A stretch of 64,000 nt of DNA from DASXHD01 sp036488725 (lineage in GTDB: Bacteria; Myxococcota_A; Polyangia; Polyangiales; Polyangiaceae). The stretch spans positions 24,242 through 88,241 of the forward strand of contig DASXHD010000014.1 of the NCBI GenBank assembly GCA_036488725.1, read 5' to 3'. Below, piece after piece: positions 53,370-61,409 of this stretch; position 1 is the first letter of the stretch; each line of letters begins with the position of its first letter. The translations under genes were made by a program, and so were the position numbers. The notes under the pieces were generated by a model. It was not told the origin of the DNA, searched no databases, and worked only from the letters and a program-made list of their open reading frames with translations.

Positions 53370-53635
53370 CGTCGGGCCTCCAGTCGAGCGCGAGGATAAC
53401 GGAGCGTGCGCGGCGCTGGAAGCGTCGGCGAGGAGCACGCCCAGATCGCGGAGGCCGCGCGCCAGCGGAAGCGTCGGGCTTTCCACGCGCGTGAGGGCGC
53501 CCCCCAGCTCCGCGAGGAAGCTCCCCAGGTCGGCGTGGAAACCTCCCAGCTCGCGGAGGCGCCGCGCCACGCCCGATTCTCGTCCCCTTCACCTTCCTCC
53601 GAGCTTCCAACCTTCCAATCTTCTGTTTCTCTCTC
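53370..53635. other. Intergenic region with tandem 21-bp repeats
   Basis: This 266-bp stretch lies between the helical protein and the Ser/Thr kinase. It contains three tandem imperfect 21-bp repeats (53490-53552), and near 53600 a short direct duplication TTCCAACCTTCCAA followed by a pyrimidine run. No terminator or promoter is evident. Part of it may be translated as an N-terminal extension of the gene at 52665-53369. Confidence 0.5.
53490..53552 (-). repeat. Three tandem imperfect 21-bp repeats encoding heptads
   Basis: Units occupy 53490-53510, 53511-53531 and 53532-53552. On the minus strand each begins GAGCTGG or GACCTGG and reads ELGGFHA, DLGSFLA, ELGGALT in one frame. The 21-bp period (7 codons) is the length expected for a coiled-coil heptad, so it may be coding sequence in a longer version of the gene at 52665. 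A GTG at 53570 could start it. Confidence 0.55.
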
Positions 53636-55654
53636 TCAGGAGAGCCGCCGCAGCTGAGCGAAGTCGGTGTCGGCGGTCGCGGTCGGGTCGGGCTGCGCGT
53701 CGAAGAGGAGCAGCGGGCCGAGCTGCGCGTCGAGCGCGACGTGCGCGCGATCGACGTGACCATGCACCACGCCTTGCGCGTGGAGCGCGTCGAGCGCGAG
53801 GAGCAGCGACTCATGCTCGCGCGCCGTCAGCGGGCGGTCGAGCGATTTACCGGCGGGCGTCTCGAGCCAGATCGTCTCTTCGTGCCGGTCGACGCGCAAG
53901 ACGAGCTGCACCGCGCGGTGCCCGGCGCGCGCGAAAGCGCCGGCGCGCGCGAGCGAGAGCGGCGTCAGCGCGACGCGCTCGACGTGACGGCCGGTCCACG
54001 AATCCGTCGCGTTCGCCGTTTGCGCCGTCCCGCCTTCGGCGGATCCGTCGACCTCTTGCAATCGCGCGGCGCTCGGACGTTCGGCGGCGGGGCTCGTCGC
54101 GCGCGGTTTGATCGCGGCGTGCTCGACGTCTTTGGGCCACGCGAGCGCCGAGAGCGCGCGTCGTGCGGCGAACGTGTCGGCCGGTCGTTCCAGCGGCGAG
54201 GGCGCGAGCAGCGACATCACGACGGCGTCGTGCCGCGCGTCGAGATCGCGGTGCACGCCGCTCGGGCGCGTCTTCGGTATCTGCGCCGTCCCGCCTTCGG
54301 CGGATCCGGCGACCGGTTCCTCGCCGATCGCGAGCCGCTCGCCGGTGAGCATCTCGAAGAGGATCGCGCCGACGCCGTACAAATCGCTCTGCACGGTCGC
54401 CGGTTTTCCTTCGCGCTGCTCGGGGCTCATGTACGCGAGCGTGCCGATCACGGCGGCCGTCGCGGTCACCGAGAGATCGCTCAAGTGCGCGACGCCGAAA
54501 TCGGAGAGACGCGCGACGCCGGCGTCGTCGAAGAGGACGTTCGCGGGCTTCACGTCGCGGTGGAGGACCCCGAGGCGATGCGCTTCGCCGAGCGCTCGCA
54601 GCACGGCTTCGGCGATCTCGACCGCGCGCGCCGGCGCGAGCGGCGACTGCATCATCGTCTCGAGCGTGCCGCCGCTCATCCACGCGAGCACCATCGCGGG
54701 GCCGTCGGGAATGAAATCGCGCAGCGGGACGACGTTCGGGTGATCGAGCGCGCCGAGCACGCGCACCTCGCGCTCGAATCGCGCGAGCGCGTCGCGGCCG
54801 GTGCCGCGCGAATCCCAGCTCGCGAAGATCTTCACCGCGACGCGCTCACCGCGCACCGAGTCGATGCATTCGAGCACGCGCGACGTCGCCGTCGACGCGA
54901 CCTCGCGAACGACCTCGTAGCGTCCGTAGATGCGGCGCTGCACGTCGGTCGCCGGCGCGGGGGCGGGGGAGACCTCGGCCGGGCCGCCCAGCGCGGCGAG
55001 CTCGCGCGCGGCTTCGTCCGCGGCTTCGGCGAGGCCGAGCGCGCCGAGCGCACGCACGAGCGGCGCGAGCGCGTCGCGTCGCGCGGGCGAATCGCGCCGC
55101 ACGTGCTGGAGCGCGCGCACGGCGGCTTCGTACTTTCCGTAGCGGACGAGCAAGTTGCCGAGCGCGATGTTTGCCGGCGCGTGCGCCGGATCGCGTCGCA
55201 ACGCCGTCTCGAGCGCTTTGGCGGCCGCGACCGGATCGCCCGCGCGCTCGTAGAGCGTTGCGGCGTGCACCGCGTCGCCGGCGCGCTCCCAATCGGCGGC
55301 GGCCTCGCGCGCGGCGCTTCGCTCTTCGTGCGCGCGCGCGGCCCACGCGTAATCGCCGCGGAGCTCGAGCTTCGCCGCGAGCGACGCGAGGCGCGCGGGC
55401 TCGCGCGTCGCGAGCGTTTGCAGCGCGCGCGCGGCGAGATCGTCTTTTCGCGCAACGACGGCGAGCGACACGGCGCGATCGGCATCGCCCGCGACGAGCG
55501 CCGTTCGCGCGGCGCTCTCGAACTCGCACGCTCGCTCGAAGAGCTCGCTCGCAGTCCGTGCGTCGCCTTTTTTTTCGGCGACCTCCGCGGCTTCTTTCAC
55601 GCGCTGCGCCGCAACGAGCGCCGCGACCTCGGCGTCGACGTGCGCCGGGTCCAT
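53636..55654 (-). CDS. TPR-Ser/Thr protein kinase with C-terminal kinase-like region
   Basis: This protein of about 672 residues has N-terminal TPR-like helices (about 1-235). A kinase domain (about 245-510) follows: VASTATSRVLECID in place of the Gly-rich loop, Lys in VAVKIFASWD, LHRDVKPANVLFDD, DFGVAHLSD and GTLAYMSPEQ. The C-terminal part contains VVHGHVDRAHVALD and LLLFDAQPD, which look like a second, degenerate kinase catalytic loop. Two linkers contain the same GSAEGGTAQ peptide, encoded by a repeat. The ATG at 55654 shares one base with the upstream stop; the Gly-rich loop is atypical. Confidence 0.83.
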   Translation of the reverse strand: MDPAHVDAEVAALVAAQRVKEAAEVAEKKGDARTASELFERACEFESAARTALVAGDADRAVSLAVVARKDDLAARALQTLATREPARLASLAAKLELRGDYAWAARAHEERSAAREAAADWERAGDAVHAATLYERAGDPVAAAKALETALRRDPAHAPANIALGNLLVRYGKYEAAVRALQHVRRDSPARRDALAPLVRALGALGLAEAADEAARELAALGGPAEVSPAPAPATDVQRRIYGRYEVVREVASTATSRVLECIDSVRGERVAVKIFASWDSRGTGRDALARFEREVRVLGALDHPNVVPLRDFIPDGPAMVLAWMSGGTLETMMQSPLAPARAVEIAEAVLRALGEAHRLGVLHRDVKPANVLFDDAGVARLSDFGVAHLSDLSVTATAAVIGTLAYMSPEQREGKPATVQSDLYGVGAILFEMLTGERLAIGEEPVAGSAEGGTAQIPKTRPSGVHRDLDARHDAVVMSLLAPSPLERPADTFAARRALSALAWPKDVEHAAIKPRATSPAAERPSAARLQEVDGSAEGGTAQTANATDSWTGRHVERVALTPLSLARAGAFARAGHRAVQLVLRVDRHEETIWLETPAGKSLDRPLTAREHESLLLALDALHAQGVVHGHVDRAHVALDAQLGPLLLFDAQPDPTATADTDFAQLRRLS
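54021..54047. repeat. 27-bp in-frame repeat, copy 1
   Basis: Identical to 54282-54308. The core CCGCCTTCGGCGG is a hairpin (CCGCC/GGCGG, TTC loop), followed by ATCC. On the coding strand it encodes GSAEGGTAQ in the linker after the kinase domain. Confidence 0.8.
54282..54308. repeat. 27-bp in-frame repeat, copy 2
   Basis: Identical to 54021-54047 and read in the same frame. It encodes GSAEGGTAQ in a loop within the C-lobe of the kinase, between GERLAIGEEPVA and the IPKTRPSG stretch. No third copy was found in the window by eye. Confidence 0.8.
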
Positions 55655-56421
55655 CAATCCTCGTCTTCTTCTTGCACCGGCGCGGCCGGCGGCGCGTGAC
55701 CGCCGAGCACTGCGTCGACGTCGCCCACGATCTCGGGAGCGACGCCCTTCTCGCCGCGCGCGCTCGCCTCGCGATCGGCGCGCGCAGCGACGTCGCCGAG
55801 CACGCCGCGCTCGCGGTTACGCCGGCCCGGCCCGCTCGAATCGACCCAAAAATAGCTGCGATCGCGCACGTCGACGTGAACGAACCCGCTCGTCGGATAC
55901 ACGCCGACGCCCTTGAATCCCATCTCGCGCGCGAACTTCGCGACGTCCGCGTCGCTCACGCCCGGCACGACGATGTCCATCGCGCGCCCGCGCCCGTGGT
56001 TCGAGATGTGCGCGCCGGCGATCGCGCGCGGCGTGCGATATCCCGAGATGACGCGGATCTCCTGCGCGCTGAAATGCACCTGAATCCGGTAAATCGCGTC
56101 GAGCAAGCGCGGCTCGATCGGGTGCTCGTTGCCCGACGCCGGCTCGCGAAGCACGTGCGCGGCGAGATCGAGATCACGCGGCGAAAATCCGCCGCCCGCC
56201 GCGAGCGCGGTGAGCTCCGCGCGCTCGCCGGTGTTGAGGATCGCGAGCGCGAGCTTCGTGCGACCCGAGTCGTCGACCGGCGCGGTGCGATCGGCGACCG
56301 GCGCGTGCCATCTCTGCACGTAGCTCGCGTACGTCGGGCGCGGCGCGCGATGAGGTCCTTGCGCGAAGCTCGGCGCAGCGGCGCTCGCCACGCAGAGAAC
56401 TGCCGCCAGCCACGACCTCAC
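55654..56421 (-). CDS. DUF882/YcbK-like M15 peptidase-fold protein
   Basis: This 255-residue secreted protein has a signal peptide (RSWLAAVLCVASAAAPSFA) and a D-Ala-D-Ala-peptidase-like domain. Zinc-site motifs are ISNHGRGRAMDIVVPG and FVHVDVRDRSYFWVD, with IRVISGYRTPRAIAGAH upstream. DUF882 proteins such as YcbK/MepK act on peptidoglycan cross-links; that activity is likely here but not certain. It ends in an acidic tail (PVQEEDED). The start is GTG 56421. It is coupled to the kinase gene. Confidence 0.84.
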   Translation of the reverse strand: MRSWLAAVLCVASAAAPSFAQGPHRAPRPTYASYVQRWHAPVADRTAPVDDSGRTKLALAILNTGERAELTALAAGGGFSPRDLDLAAHVLREPASGNEHPIEPRLLDAIYRIQVHFSAQEIRVISGYRTPRAIAGAHISNHGRGRAMDIVVPGVSDADVAKFAREMGFKGVGVYPTSGFVHVDVRDRSYFWVDSSGPGRRNRERGVLGDVAARADREASARGEKGVAPEIVGDVDAVLGGHAPPAAPVQEEDED

Positions 56422-56430
56422 GCGCGGCCT

Positions 56431-57204
56431 CTATCGTCGGTACGCGATCGTCCGCGCGAAATCGAAGCGCAGCTCGCCGCCGTCGAGGCCCGGAATCGAG
56501 AGCTTCTCGCGGCGCACGCGGTGAACCGTCAGCGTGCCTTCGTCACCGAAGATCGAAGTCGGCAAGCTCGCGTGCCCGTCGTCGGCGAAGCTGCAACGCG
56601 ACGACCCGACGTCGACGTAAATCGCGTCGCCCGTCGAGGCCCACGAAAGATCCGCCGCTGGGCCGTCGAGCGACGAAAGGATGACCGCGCTCGGCGCGTC
56701 CGGCGTCTTCGCGCGCACCGAAAAAGCCGGCACGTCCGTGCTGCCGCCGACGAGGACCGCGACGTCCGAATCGCTCGGGACGGTGCCTTCGTCGATACGT
56801 GCAGAATACATGGTTCCCGAAACGAGGTCGACGACGTCGGGGACCTGCCGCGGCGAGAGCGCGACGTGCTGGCCATTTCCGAGCGACTCGATCGAGACGT
56901 TGCCGACGTCGAGCAGCTCCACCGCGCGCGCGGCCGACTGATCTTGCAGGACGGCGCACTCGCCGACCGGCGGTAAATCCAAGCCCGCGCCGACGAGCCG
57001 CAGGGTCCCGTCGTCGAGCTCGCCGCGGAAACGAACGAAGCGCGCCGAGGCTTCGCCGCGCGTTCCATCGGCGCCGACCGTGCGGTCCACGACGATCACG
57101 CCGGTGACGCTCGCGCTCTGCGCGTCGGTCTCGCTGCCCGAGCCGACGACCGCGGAGCAGCCCGTCGCCGCGATGAACAAAATGGGCAAGGCCGCGCGCA
57201 CCAT
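56431..57204 (-). CDS. Hypothetical lipoprotein
   Basis: This 257-residue protein has a lipoprotein signal (VRAALPILFIAATGC) and a beta-rich mature part with no recognised family (ASARFVRFRGELDDGTLRLV, HVALSPRQVPDVVDLVSGTM, GDAIYVDVGSSRCSFADDG). It is probably an envelope protein. It diverges from the futalosine-hydrolase-like gene with 46 bp between starts. Confidence 0.62.
   Translation of the reverse strand: MVRAALPILFIAATGCSAVVGSGSETDAQSASVTGVIVVDRTVGADGTRGEASARFVRFRGELDDGTLRLVGAGLDLPPVGECAVLQDQSAARAVELLDVGNVSIESLGNGQHVALSPRQVPDVVDLVSGTMYSARIDEGTVPSDSDVAVLVGGSTDVPAFSVRAKTPDAPSAVILSSLDGPAADLSWASTGDAIYVDVGSSRCSFADDGHASLPTSIFGDEGTLTVHRVRREKLSIPGLDGGELRFDFARTIAYRR
56800..56810. repeat. Palindromic motif TGYA-N3-TRCA, copy 8
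   Basis: TGCAGAATACA inside the hypothetical lipoprotein gene. The coding strand reads ATG TAT TCT GCA, encoding M-Y-S-A. Confidence 0.7.
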
Positions 57205-57250
57205 GTAAGGCAAAGGGTAGCCGCCTCGACCGGTCGTCGCAACCATCTTC

Positions 57251-57850
57251 ATGGAGTACGGTGGGCGCGTGCTGGTTCTTGCCGCATTTCCGCCGGAGCT
57301 CGCGGCGCTCGATCCGGGGATCGAACGCGCGACGGTCGGCGTCGGTTTGGTCGACGCGGCGCTCGGCGCGGCGCGCGTTCTCGCGACACGAAAACCGCGC
57401 GAGGTCGTCCTCGTCGGAACGGTCGGCGCGTACCCGGGCTCGGGGCTCGGCATCGGCGACGTCGTCCGCGCCGAAAAAGTTCTGCTGGCCGCCCCGTCCG
57501 GCGCGCTGATCGAAGCCATTTCCCGCCGAATCGACCTCGATCGTTCGGATCCGAACGATCTGACGCTTTCTGCTCGCTCGGTCATCGTCGCCACGACCCT
57601 TGCGGTCACGACCGACGATACGGTCGCCTCCGCGCTCGAGGCTTCGACCGGCGCGCACGTCGAGCACCTCGAGGCCTTCGCCGTCGCGCGCGCGTGCGAA
57701 ACCGCGGGCGTTCCGTTTTCGGCAATCTTCGGCGTGGCCAACATCGTCGGCGCGCGCGGTCGCGAAGAGTGGCGTGCGAATCACGAAGCCGCCGCGGCGG
57801 CCGCGTGTCGTCTCCTCAGAAGTCGACCCACAATGCCGTCGCCGGCGTGA
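57251..57850 (+). CDS. Futalosine hydrolase-like nucleosidase
   Basis: This 199-residue protein of the PNP/UDP phosphorylase fold has GVGLVDAALGAARVLA, VVLVGTVGAYPGSGLGIGDVV, AHVEHLEAFAVARACETAGVP and VANIVGARGREEWRANH. The shape matches MqnB, which cleaves futalosine in menaquinone synthesis. MTA/SAH nucleosidase is the alternative, but the length and GTVGAYPG motif favour MqnB. No other mqn gene is visible. The 3' end overlaps the convergent lipoprotein gene by 35 bp. Confidence 0.75.
   Translation: MEYGGRVLVLAAFPPELAALDPGIERATVGVGLVDAALGAARVLATRKPREVVLVGTVGAYPGSGLGIGDVVRAEKVLLAAPSGALIEAISRRIDLDRSDPNDLTLSARSVIVATTLAVTTDDTVASALEASTGAHVEHLEAFAVARACETAGVPFSAIFGVANIVGARGREEWRANHEAAAAAACRLLRSRPTMPSPA
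57539..57560. repeat. Perfect 22-bp palindrome in the MqnB-like gene
   Basis: Arms GATCGTTCGGA and TCCGAACGATC are exact inverted repeats. The site encodes D-R-S-D-P-N-D in the gene. It differs at two positions from the operator-like site at 33631-33652 before the MarR-like gene. Confidence 0.6.
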
Positions 57851-58631
57851 GCGAGAGACCGTCGACGCGCGCGGCGACGCCGCCGAACGTTCCGCTCACG
57901 TTGGCGTAGTCCGCCTCGAGCTCGAGGGCGACGTGCACGTGACGAAAGCCGATCGCGACGCCGAGGAGCCCACCGACCGAGAAGCGATCGCCCGTGAGCT
58001 CCGCGCCGTCGAGCGGCGCCGGGTTCTCCGAGCCGGCGACTTTGATGGTGTCGTGCTCGTAACCGAAGCGCGCGCCGATCCATGCATAATACAAACCCGC
58101 CGTGCTCCTCCACCCGAAGAGCACTGGCACGTCGCCGCCGAAGCCGAAGACGTTCTCGCCGTCGACGCCGGTGAGGACGTGCTCTTGTCGCCCGACGAAC
58201 GCCGCGTCGACGCCGACGCCAATCGAGAGCGCCCACGGCGAGGTCGCGCGTCCGAGACGAAACGCGCGCCGCAAATCCGCGCGCGCTCCGCGCCCCGTAT
58301 AAATGAGCCCGCCCTCGAAATCGCCGCCGACGCCGACGCGCGCGCCCGCGACGGGCGAGAGGTCCGGCGCCATCGACGCGGCGACGAGCGCGCCGGCCGC
58401 GTAGTGCGAGTCGATCGAAGGCGTCGTGCCCGAAGCTTGCGCGGCGACCGCTTCGTTCGTCGCGGTCCGCAGCTCGTCGCCCATGCCGCCGACGACCGCG
58501 CGCGCCGCGATGCCGCCCATCCCGCGGATGTCCCCGGGCGCGAGCACCTGAGCCGGATGGAGCAGCGGCGCAGCCCCGCCGCACCCGAGCAGCAGCGACG
58601 ACAGCGCGAGCGCGGCGGCTCGCGCGCGCAT
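57816..58631 (-). CDS. Probable lipoprotein with beta-barrel character
   Basis: This 271-residue protein has a lipoprotein signal (RARAAALALSSLLLGC) and a Gly/Val-rich strand-like mature region: ARVGVGGDFEGGLIYTG, WALSIGVGVDAAFVG, AGLYYAWIGARFGYEHD and FRHVHVALELEADYANVSG. It looks like a small outer-membrane barrel tethered by lipid. No family is assigned. It is coupled to the upstream ferredoxin gene (ATGA). Confidence 0.62.
   Translation of the reverse strand: MRARAAALALSSLLLGCGGAAPLLHPAQVLAPGDIRGMGGIAARAVVGGMGDELRTATNEAVAAQASGTTPSIDSHYAAGALVAASMAPDLSPVAGARVGVGGDFEGGLIYTGRGARADLRRAFRLGRATSPWALSIGVGVDAAFVGRQEHVLTGVDGENVFGFGGDVPVLFGWRSTAGLYYAWIGARFGYEHDTIKVAGSENPAPLDGAELTGDRFSVGGLLGVAIGFRHVHVALELEADYANVSGTFGGVAARVDGLSLTPATALWVDF
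58083..58093. repeat. Palindromic motif TGYA-N3-TRCA, copy 9
   Basis: TGCATAATACA inside the barrel-like lipoprotein gene. The coding strand reads TTG TAT TAT GCA, encoding L-Y-Y-A. Confidence 0.7.
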
Positions 58632-58936
58632 CACTTCCTGAATCGCGACGGGTAGTCGTTCACTTCGGCGCGCTTCTTCAGCTCTTCGTCGTCCGGATGG
58701 AGCTTGAGCGCGCGGCCGAGAAGATCTTTCTCGTCCTCGCGATGATTCGGGTCGGGCAAGCAGCACTCGACTGGGCACACGGCTTGGCAAGCCTCGTGGT
58801 CGTAGAAGCCCACGCACTCGGTGCAGAGCTCGGGGTCGATGACGTAGATTTCGTCGCCCTCGCTGATGGCCTCGTTCGGGCACTCGGGCTCACACGCGCC
58901 GCAGTTGATGCAATCGGACGTGATGTAGGTCGTCAT
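58631..58936 (-). CDS. Two-cluster 4Fe-4S ferredoxin (YfhL-like)
   Basis: This 101-residue ferredoxin has ligand sets CINCGACEPECP and CTECVGFYDHEACQAVCP, the second with an insertion between the CxxC and CxxxCP parts, as in YfhL-type ferredoxins. An extra CC follows in VECCLPDP. A charged C-terminal tail of about 40 residues is unusual. It transfers electrons in the cytosol; the partner is unknown. Confidence 0.9.
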   Translation of the reverse strand: MTTYITSDCINCGACEPECPNEAISEGDEIYVIDPELCTECVGFYDHEACQAVCPVECCLPDPNHREDEKDLLGRALKLHPDDEELKKRAEVNDYPSRFRK

Positions 58937-59026
58937 CGGATTCGCCGTGCGTAAAAACCGGCGGAAACTTAGGGGTCGCGAGGCCGCGTGTCAAATCAAT
59001 CGCTTTCCTGCTAATCGTTCGCCGCG

Positions 59027-59614
59027 ATGCGCGATCTCGTTCGTGCCGCTTTCGCCTTCTTGCTCCTCGGCTGCCAGCCGTCGATCGGCGATCATTGCTT
59101 TCAATCGACGGACTGCTCGCCCGCCGGCGACCGCCTCTGCGACACGTCTCAGCCGAACGGTTATTGCACCATCTTCAGCTGTTTGCCGAACCGCTGCCCA
59201 TCGGAGGCGGCGTGCGTCGCGACGAACATTTCGGTGCTCGGCTGCCCTTATGACGATCGCCATTCGCCTTCGCGCACGAGCCGCCAGCTGTGCCTCAAGA
59301 AGTGCCAGCAAGACAGCGACTGCCGAGCCGACGAAGGCTACGCGTGCATCGTCCCGGCCGATTACGGCATCCTCGTGATGGACACCGATCAGACCGAGCG
59401 TGTCTGCCTGCCGGCGACGAGCTACCAGGTGAGCGACGCGACGCCCGACGGCGTCGCGCCCGTTTGCGAGTCGGCCGGCCCGGACGCAGCGCCGATCGAA
59501 GCGGGCCCCGGCTGGCAAGGCGACACCGACGCGGCCGCCGACGCGGGCGCCGATGCGCAAGACGACGCCGGCGACGCGGCGAGCGACGCTCCGGCCGACG
59601 CGCTCACCGAGTAA
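59027..59614 (+). CDS. Cys-rich lipoprotein
   Basis: This 195-residue protein has a lipoprotein signal (RDLVRAAFAFLLLGC) and a Cys-rich domain of about 120 residues (CFQSTDCSPAGDRLCD, CTIFSCLPNRCPSEAAC, CLKKCQQDSDCRADEGYAC), suggesting disulfides. It ends in a long acidic Asp/Ala tail (DTDAAADAGADAQDDAGDA). It is common in style for myxobacterial surface lipoproteins; no function is assigned. It lies 4 bp before the permease gene and may be in its operon. Confidence 0.72.
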   Translation: MRDLVRAAFAFLLLGCQPSIGDHCFQSTDCSPAGDRLCDTSQPNGYCTIFSCLPNRCPSEAACVATNISVLGCPYDDRHSPSRTSRQLCLKKCQQDSDCRADEGYACIVPADYGILVMDTDQTERVCLPATSYQVSDATPDGVAPVCESAGPDAAPIEAGPGWQGDTDAAADAGADAQDDAGDAASDAPADALTE

Positions 59615-59618
59615 GCCG

Positions 59619-60551
59619 ATGCCCGCGATTCGCGCGGTCCTCGCTCGCACGCTCGAGGCGTTGCTCGTCGTGCTCGCGATGGCGACGCTCGTCTTTTTCG
59701 CGCTGCGACTCCTGCCGGGCGACCCGGCGCGGCTCCTCCTCGGTGATCAAGCGTCGCCCGCCGAGCTCGCGTCGCTGCGCGCCGAGCTCGGGCTGAACCA
59801 GCCCATTTCGTTGCAGTATGCACATTTCTTGAAGGGCCTCGTGACGCTCGACCTCGGGCGCTCGCTGCGCCACCCGAGCGTGCCGGCGGCGGCGATGGTC
59901 GCGCGTGCGTGCGTGCCGACGAGCGAGCTCGCGGGGCTCGCGGTCGGGCTCGCGGCAATTTTCGGAACGCTCGCCGCCGTGCTCGCGACGGGGCCTTTTC
60001 TCGGCGCGCGGCGCGTCTGGGTCGAGCGCGCCGCGGTCGCGGTCGCGTCGACGCCGCTTCTCTCGTTCGCGCCGCTCGCGACATACGTGCTCGCGGTGCG
60101 TTTGAGGCTCGCGCCGCTGCCGGGCGACCCCGACGCGGGCGCCGCGGGATTATTTTTGGCGTCGAGCTTGCTCGCGCTGCCGCTCGCGTCGCACGTCGCG
60201 CGGGTCGGTCGCGCGTCGCTCGAGGACGTCGCGAAAGCGCAGTTCCTCGTCGCGGCGCGCGCGCGCGGCGCGAGCCAAGCGCGCACGTGGCTCCTTCACG
60301 CGCTCCCGCCGTCGCTCGGACCGATCCTCGCGGTCGTCGCCTCGCAGCTCGGCGCGCTCCTCGGCGGCGCGGTCGTGCTCGAGCGTCTCTTCGAGCGCCC
60401 CGGCCTTGGCACGCTCATCCTCGACGCCTACGCCGCGCGCGACATGCCCGTCCTCGAGGGCGCGATCGTCGCGGCCGGCGCGCTCTTCGTCCTCGTTCAA
60501 GTCGCAGCCACCGCGGCGCACGCGATCGTCGACCCGCGAGTGCGTCGATGA
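59619..60551 (+). CDS. ABC transporter permease, DppB/OppB type
   Basis: This 310-residue inner-membrane permease has the family N-terminus FALRLLPGDPARLLLGDQAS, ELGLNQPISLQYAHFLKGLV, then LGRSLRHPSVPA, and the EAA loop VAKAQFLVAARARGASQARTW. It ends ERPGLGTLILDAYAARDMPVL. Peptide or nickel uptake is the usual role. No ATPase or solute-binding gene is adjacent. Confidence 0.87.
   Translation: MPAIRAVLARTLEALLVVLAMATLVFFALRLLPGDPARLLLGDQASPAELASLRAELGLNQPISLQYAHFLKGLVTLDLGRSLRHPSVPAAAMVARACVPTSELAGLAVGLAAIFGTLAAVLATGPFLGARRVWVERAAVAVASTPLLSFAPLATYVLAVRLRLAPLPGDPDAGAAGLFLASSLLALPLASHVARVGRASLEDVAKAQFLVAARARGASQARTWLLHALPPSLGPILAVVASQLGALLGGAVVLERLFERPGLGTLILDAYAARDMPVLEGAIVAAGALFVLVQVAATAAHAIVDPRVRR
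59812..59822. repeat. Palindromic motif TGYA-N3-TRCA, copy 10
   Basis: TGCAGTATGCA inside the DppB-like gene. Codons are TTG CAG TAT GCA, encoding L-Q-Y-A. Confidence 0.7.
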
Positions 60552-61309
60552 AGTGGCGTAACGCGGCGCCAGTCATGGCCCTCCTCGCCGCGTGCGCAGC
60601 GGTCGCGCCGACGCGCGATCCCGAGCGCCTCGTTCCACAATTGTCGTTTCGCGGGCCATCGATGGCCCACCCTTTCGGTTGCGGCGAGGCCGGCGTCGAT
60701 TTGCTCGCGCTCGTCGCGCACGCGACCTTGCGCGGCGCGGCGCTCGCGGCGGTCGTCGCGTGCGTCGGTCTCGCGATCGGAGCGCCGCTCGGCGCCGCGG
60801 CTGCGATGGCGCGAGGTCGCATCGAGCGCGCCGTCGATCGCGCATGCGATCTCGTCCAAGCTTTCCCGTCGTTCTTGCTCGCCCTCGCGGTTTTGTCCGC
60901 CGTGCGGTCGCCGAATCGCGTGCATCTTGCATTCGTTTTTTCGCTGACCGCTTGGGCGCCTTTCGCGCGCCTCGCCCTCGCGCAGACGCGCGTCCTTCGC
61001 GGCGCCAATTTCGTCGAGGCCGCGCGCGCGCTCGGCGTTCGCGGCCCGACGCTCCTCACGCGTCACGTCTTGCCGAGCTCGCTCGGCGTGCTCGCGGTGC
61101 AGCTCGGCTCGACCGCCGGCGCGATCGTCGTCAGCGAAGCCGCGCTCTCTTTCGTCGGCCTCGGCCCGCGCGGTGGCGTCTCGCTCGGATCGATCCTCGA
61201 GCAAGGCGTCGCGTGCATGCTCTTCGCGCCGCACGTGATGGCCGTCGGCGCAGTCGCGATCATGCTGACGAGCGCCGCCGTCATCGCCGCCGGGCGCGCG
61301 ATCGAATGA
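60548..61309 (+). CDS. ABC transporter permease, DppC/OppC type
   Basis: This 253-residue inner-membrane permease has the N-terminal DPERLVPQLSFRGPSMAHPFG region, FPSFLLALAVLSAV, the EAA loop FVEAARALGVRGPTLLTRHVLP and ALSFVGLGPRGGVSLGSILEQG, all typical of DppC. It pairs with the preceding DppB-type protein (ATGA overlap). The cognate ATPase must be encoded elsewhere if the transporter is functional. Confidence 0.87.
   Translation: MKWRNAAPVMALLAACAAVAPTRDPERLVPQLSFRGPSMAHPFGCGEAGVDLLALVAHATLRGAALAAVVACVGLAIGAPLGAAAAMARGRIERAVDRACDLVQAFPSFLLALAVLSAVRSPNRVHLAFVFSLTAWAPFARLALAQTRVLRGANFVEAARALGVRGPTLLTRHVLPSSLGVLAVQLGSTAGAIVVSEAALSFVGLGPRGGVSLGSILEQGVACMLFAPHVMAVGAVAIMLTSAAVIAAGRAIE
60921..60931. 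repeat. Palindromic motif TGYA-N3-TRCA, copy 11
   Basis: TGCATCTTGCA inside the DppC-like gene. Codons are GTG CAT CTT GCA, encoding V-H-L-A. Confidence 0.7.
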
Positions 61310-61349
61310 CCAGCCTTTTCTGCGAGACGCCGATCCGAGAAAGCTGCGG

Positions 61350-61365
61350 TGGCATTCGCCTTGCA
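61350..61365 (+). promoter_or_regulatory. Putative sigma54 (-24/-12) promoter
   Basis: TGGCA-N6-TTGCA, the exact spacing of a sigma54 element, lies in the 100-bp gap between the permease and HEAT-repeat genes. Transcription would start near 61377, ahead of the ATG at 61410. If real, an enhancer-binding protein would control the HEAT gene and those after it. Confidence 0.5.
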
Positions 61366-61409
61366 CTCGGCAGGCGGCGAATCGCCGCGCGTCGTGTTAC
61401 GAAAAGCGC

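Noticed and set aside
53370..53635. CRISPR array or IS remnant
   Set aside because: Only three imperfect 21-bp units with no spacers, no inverted terminal repeats and no transposase or cas gene nearby.
53741..55699. 652-codon plus-strand reading frame
   Set aside because: Antisense to the TPR kinase gene; Arg/Glu-rich and without motifs.
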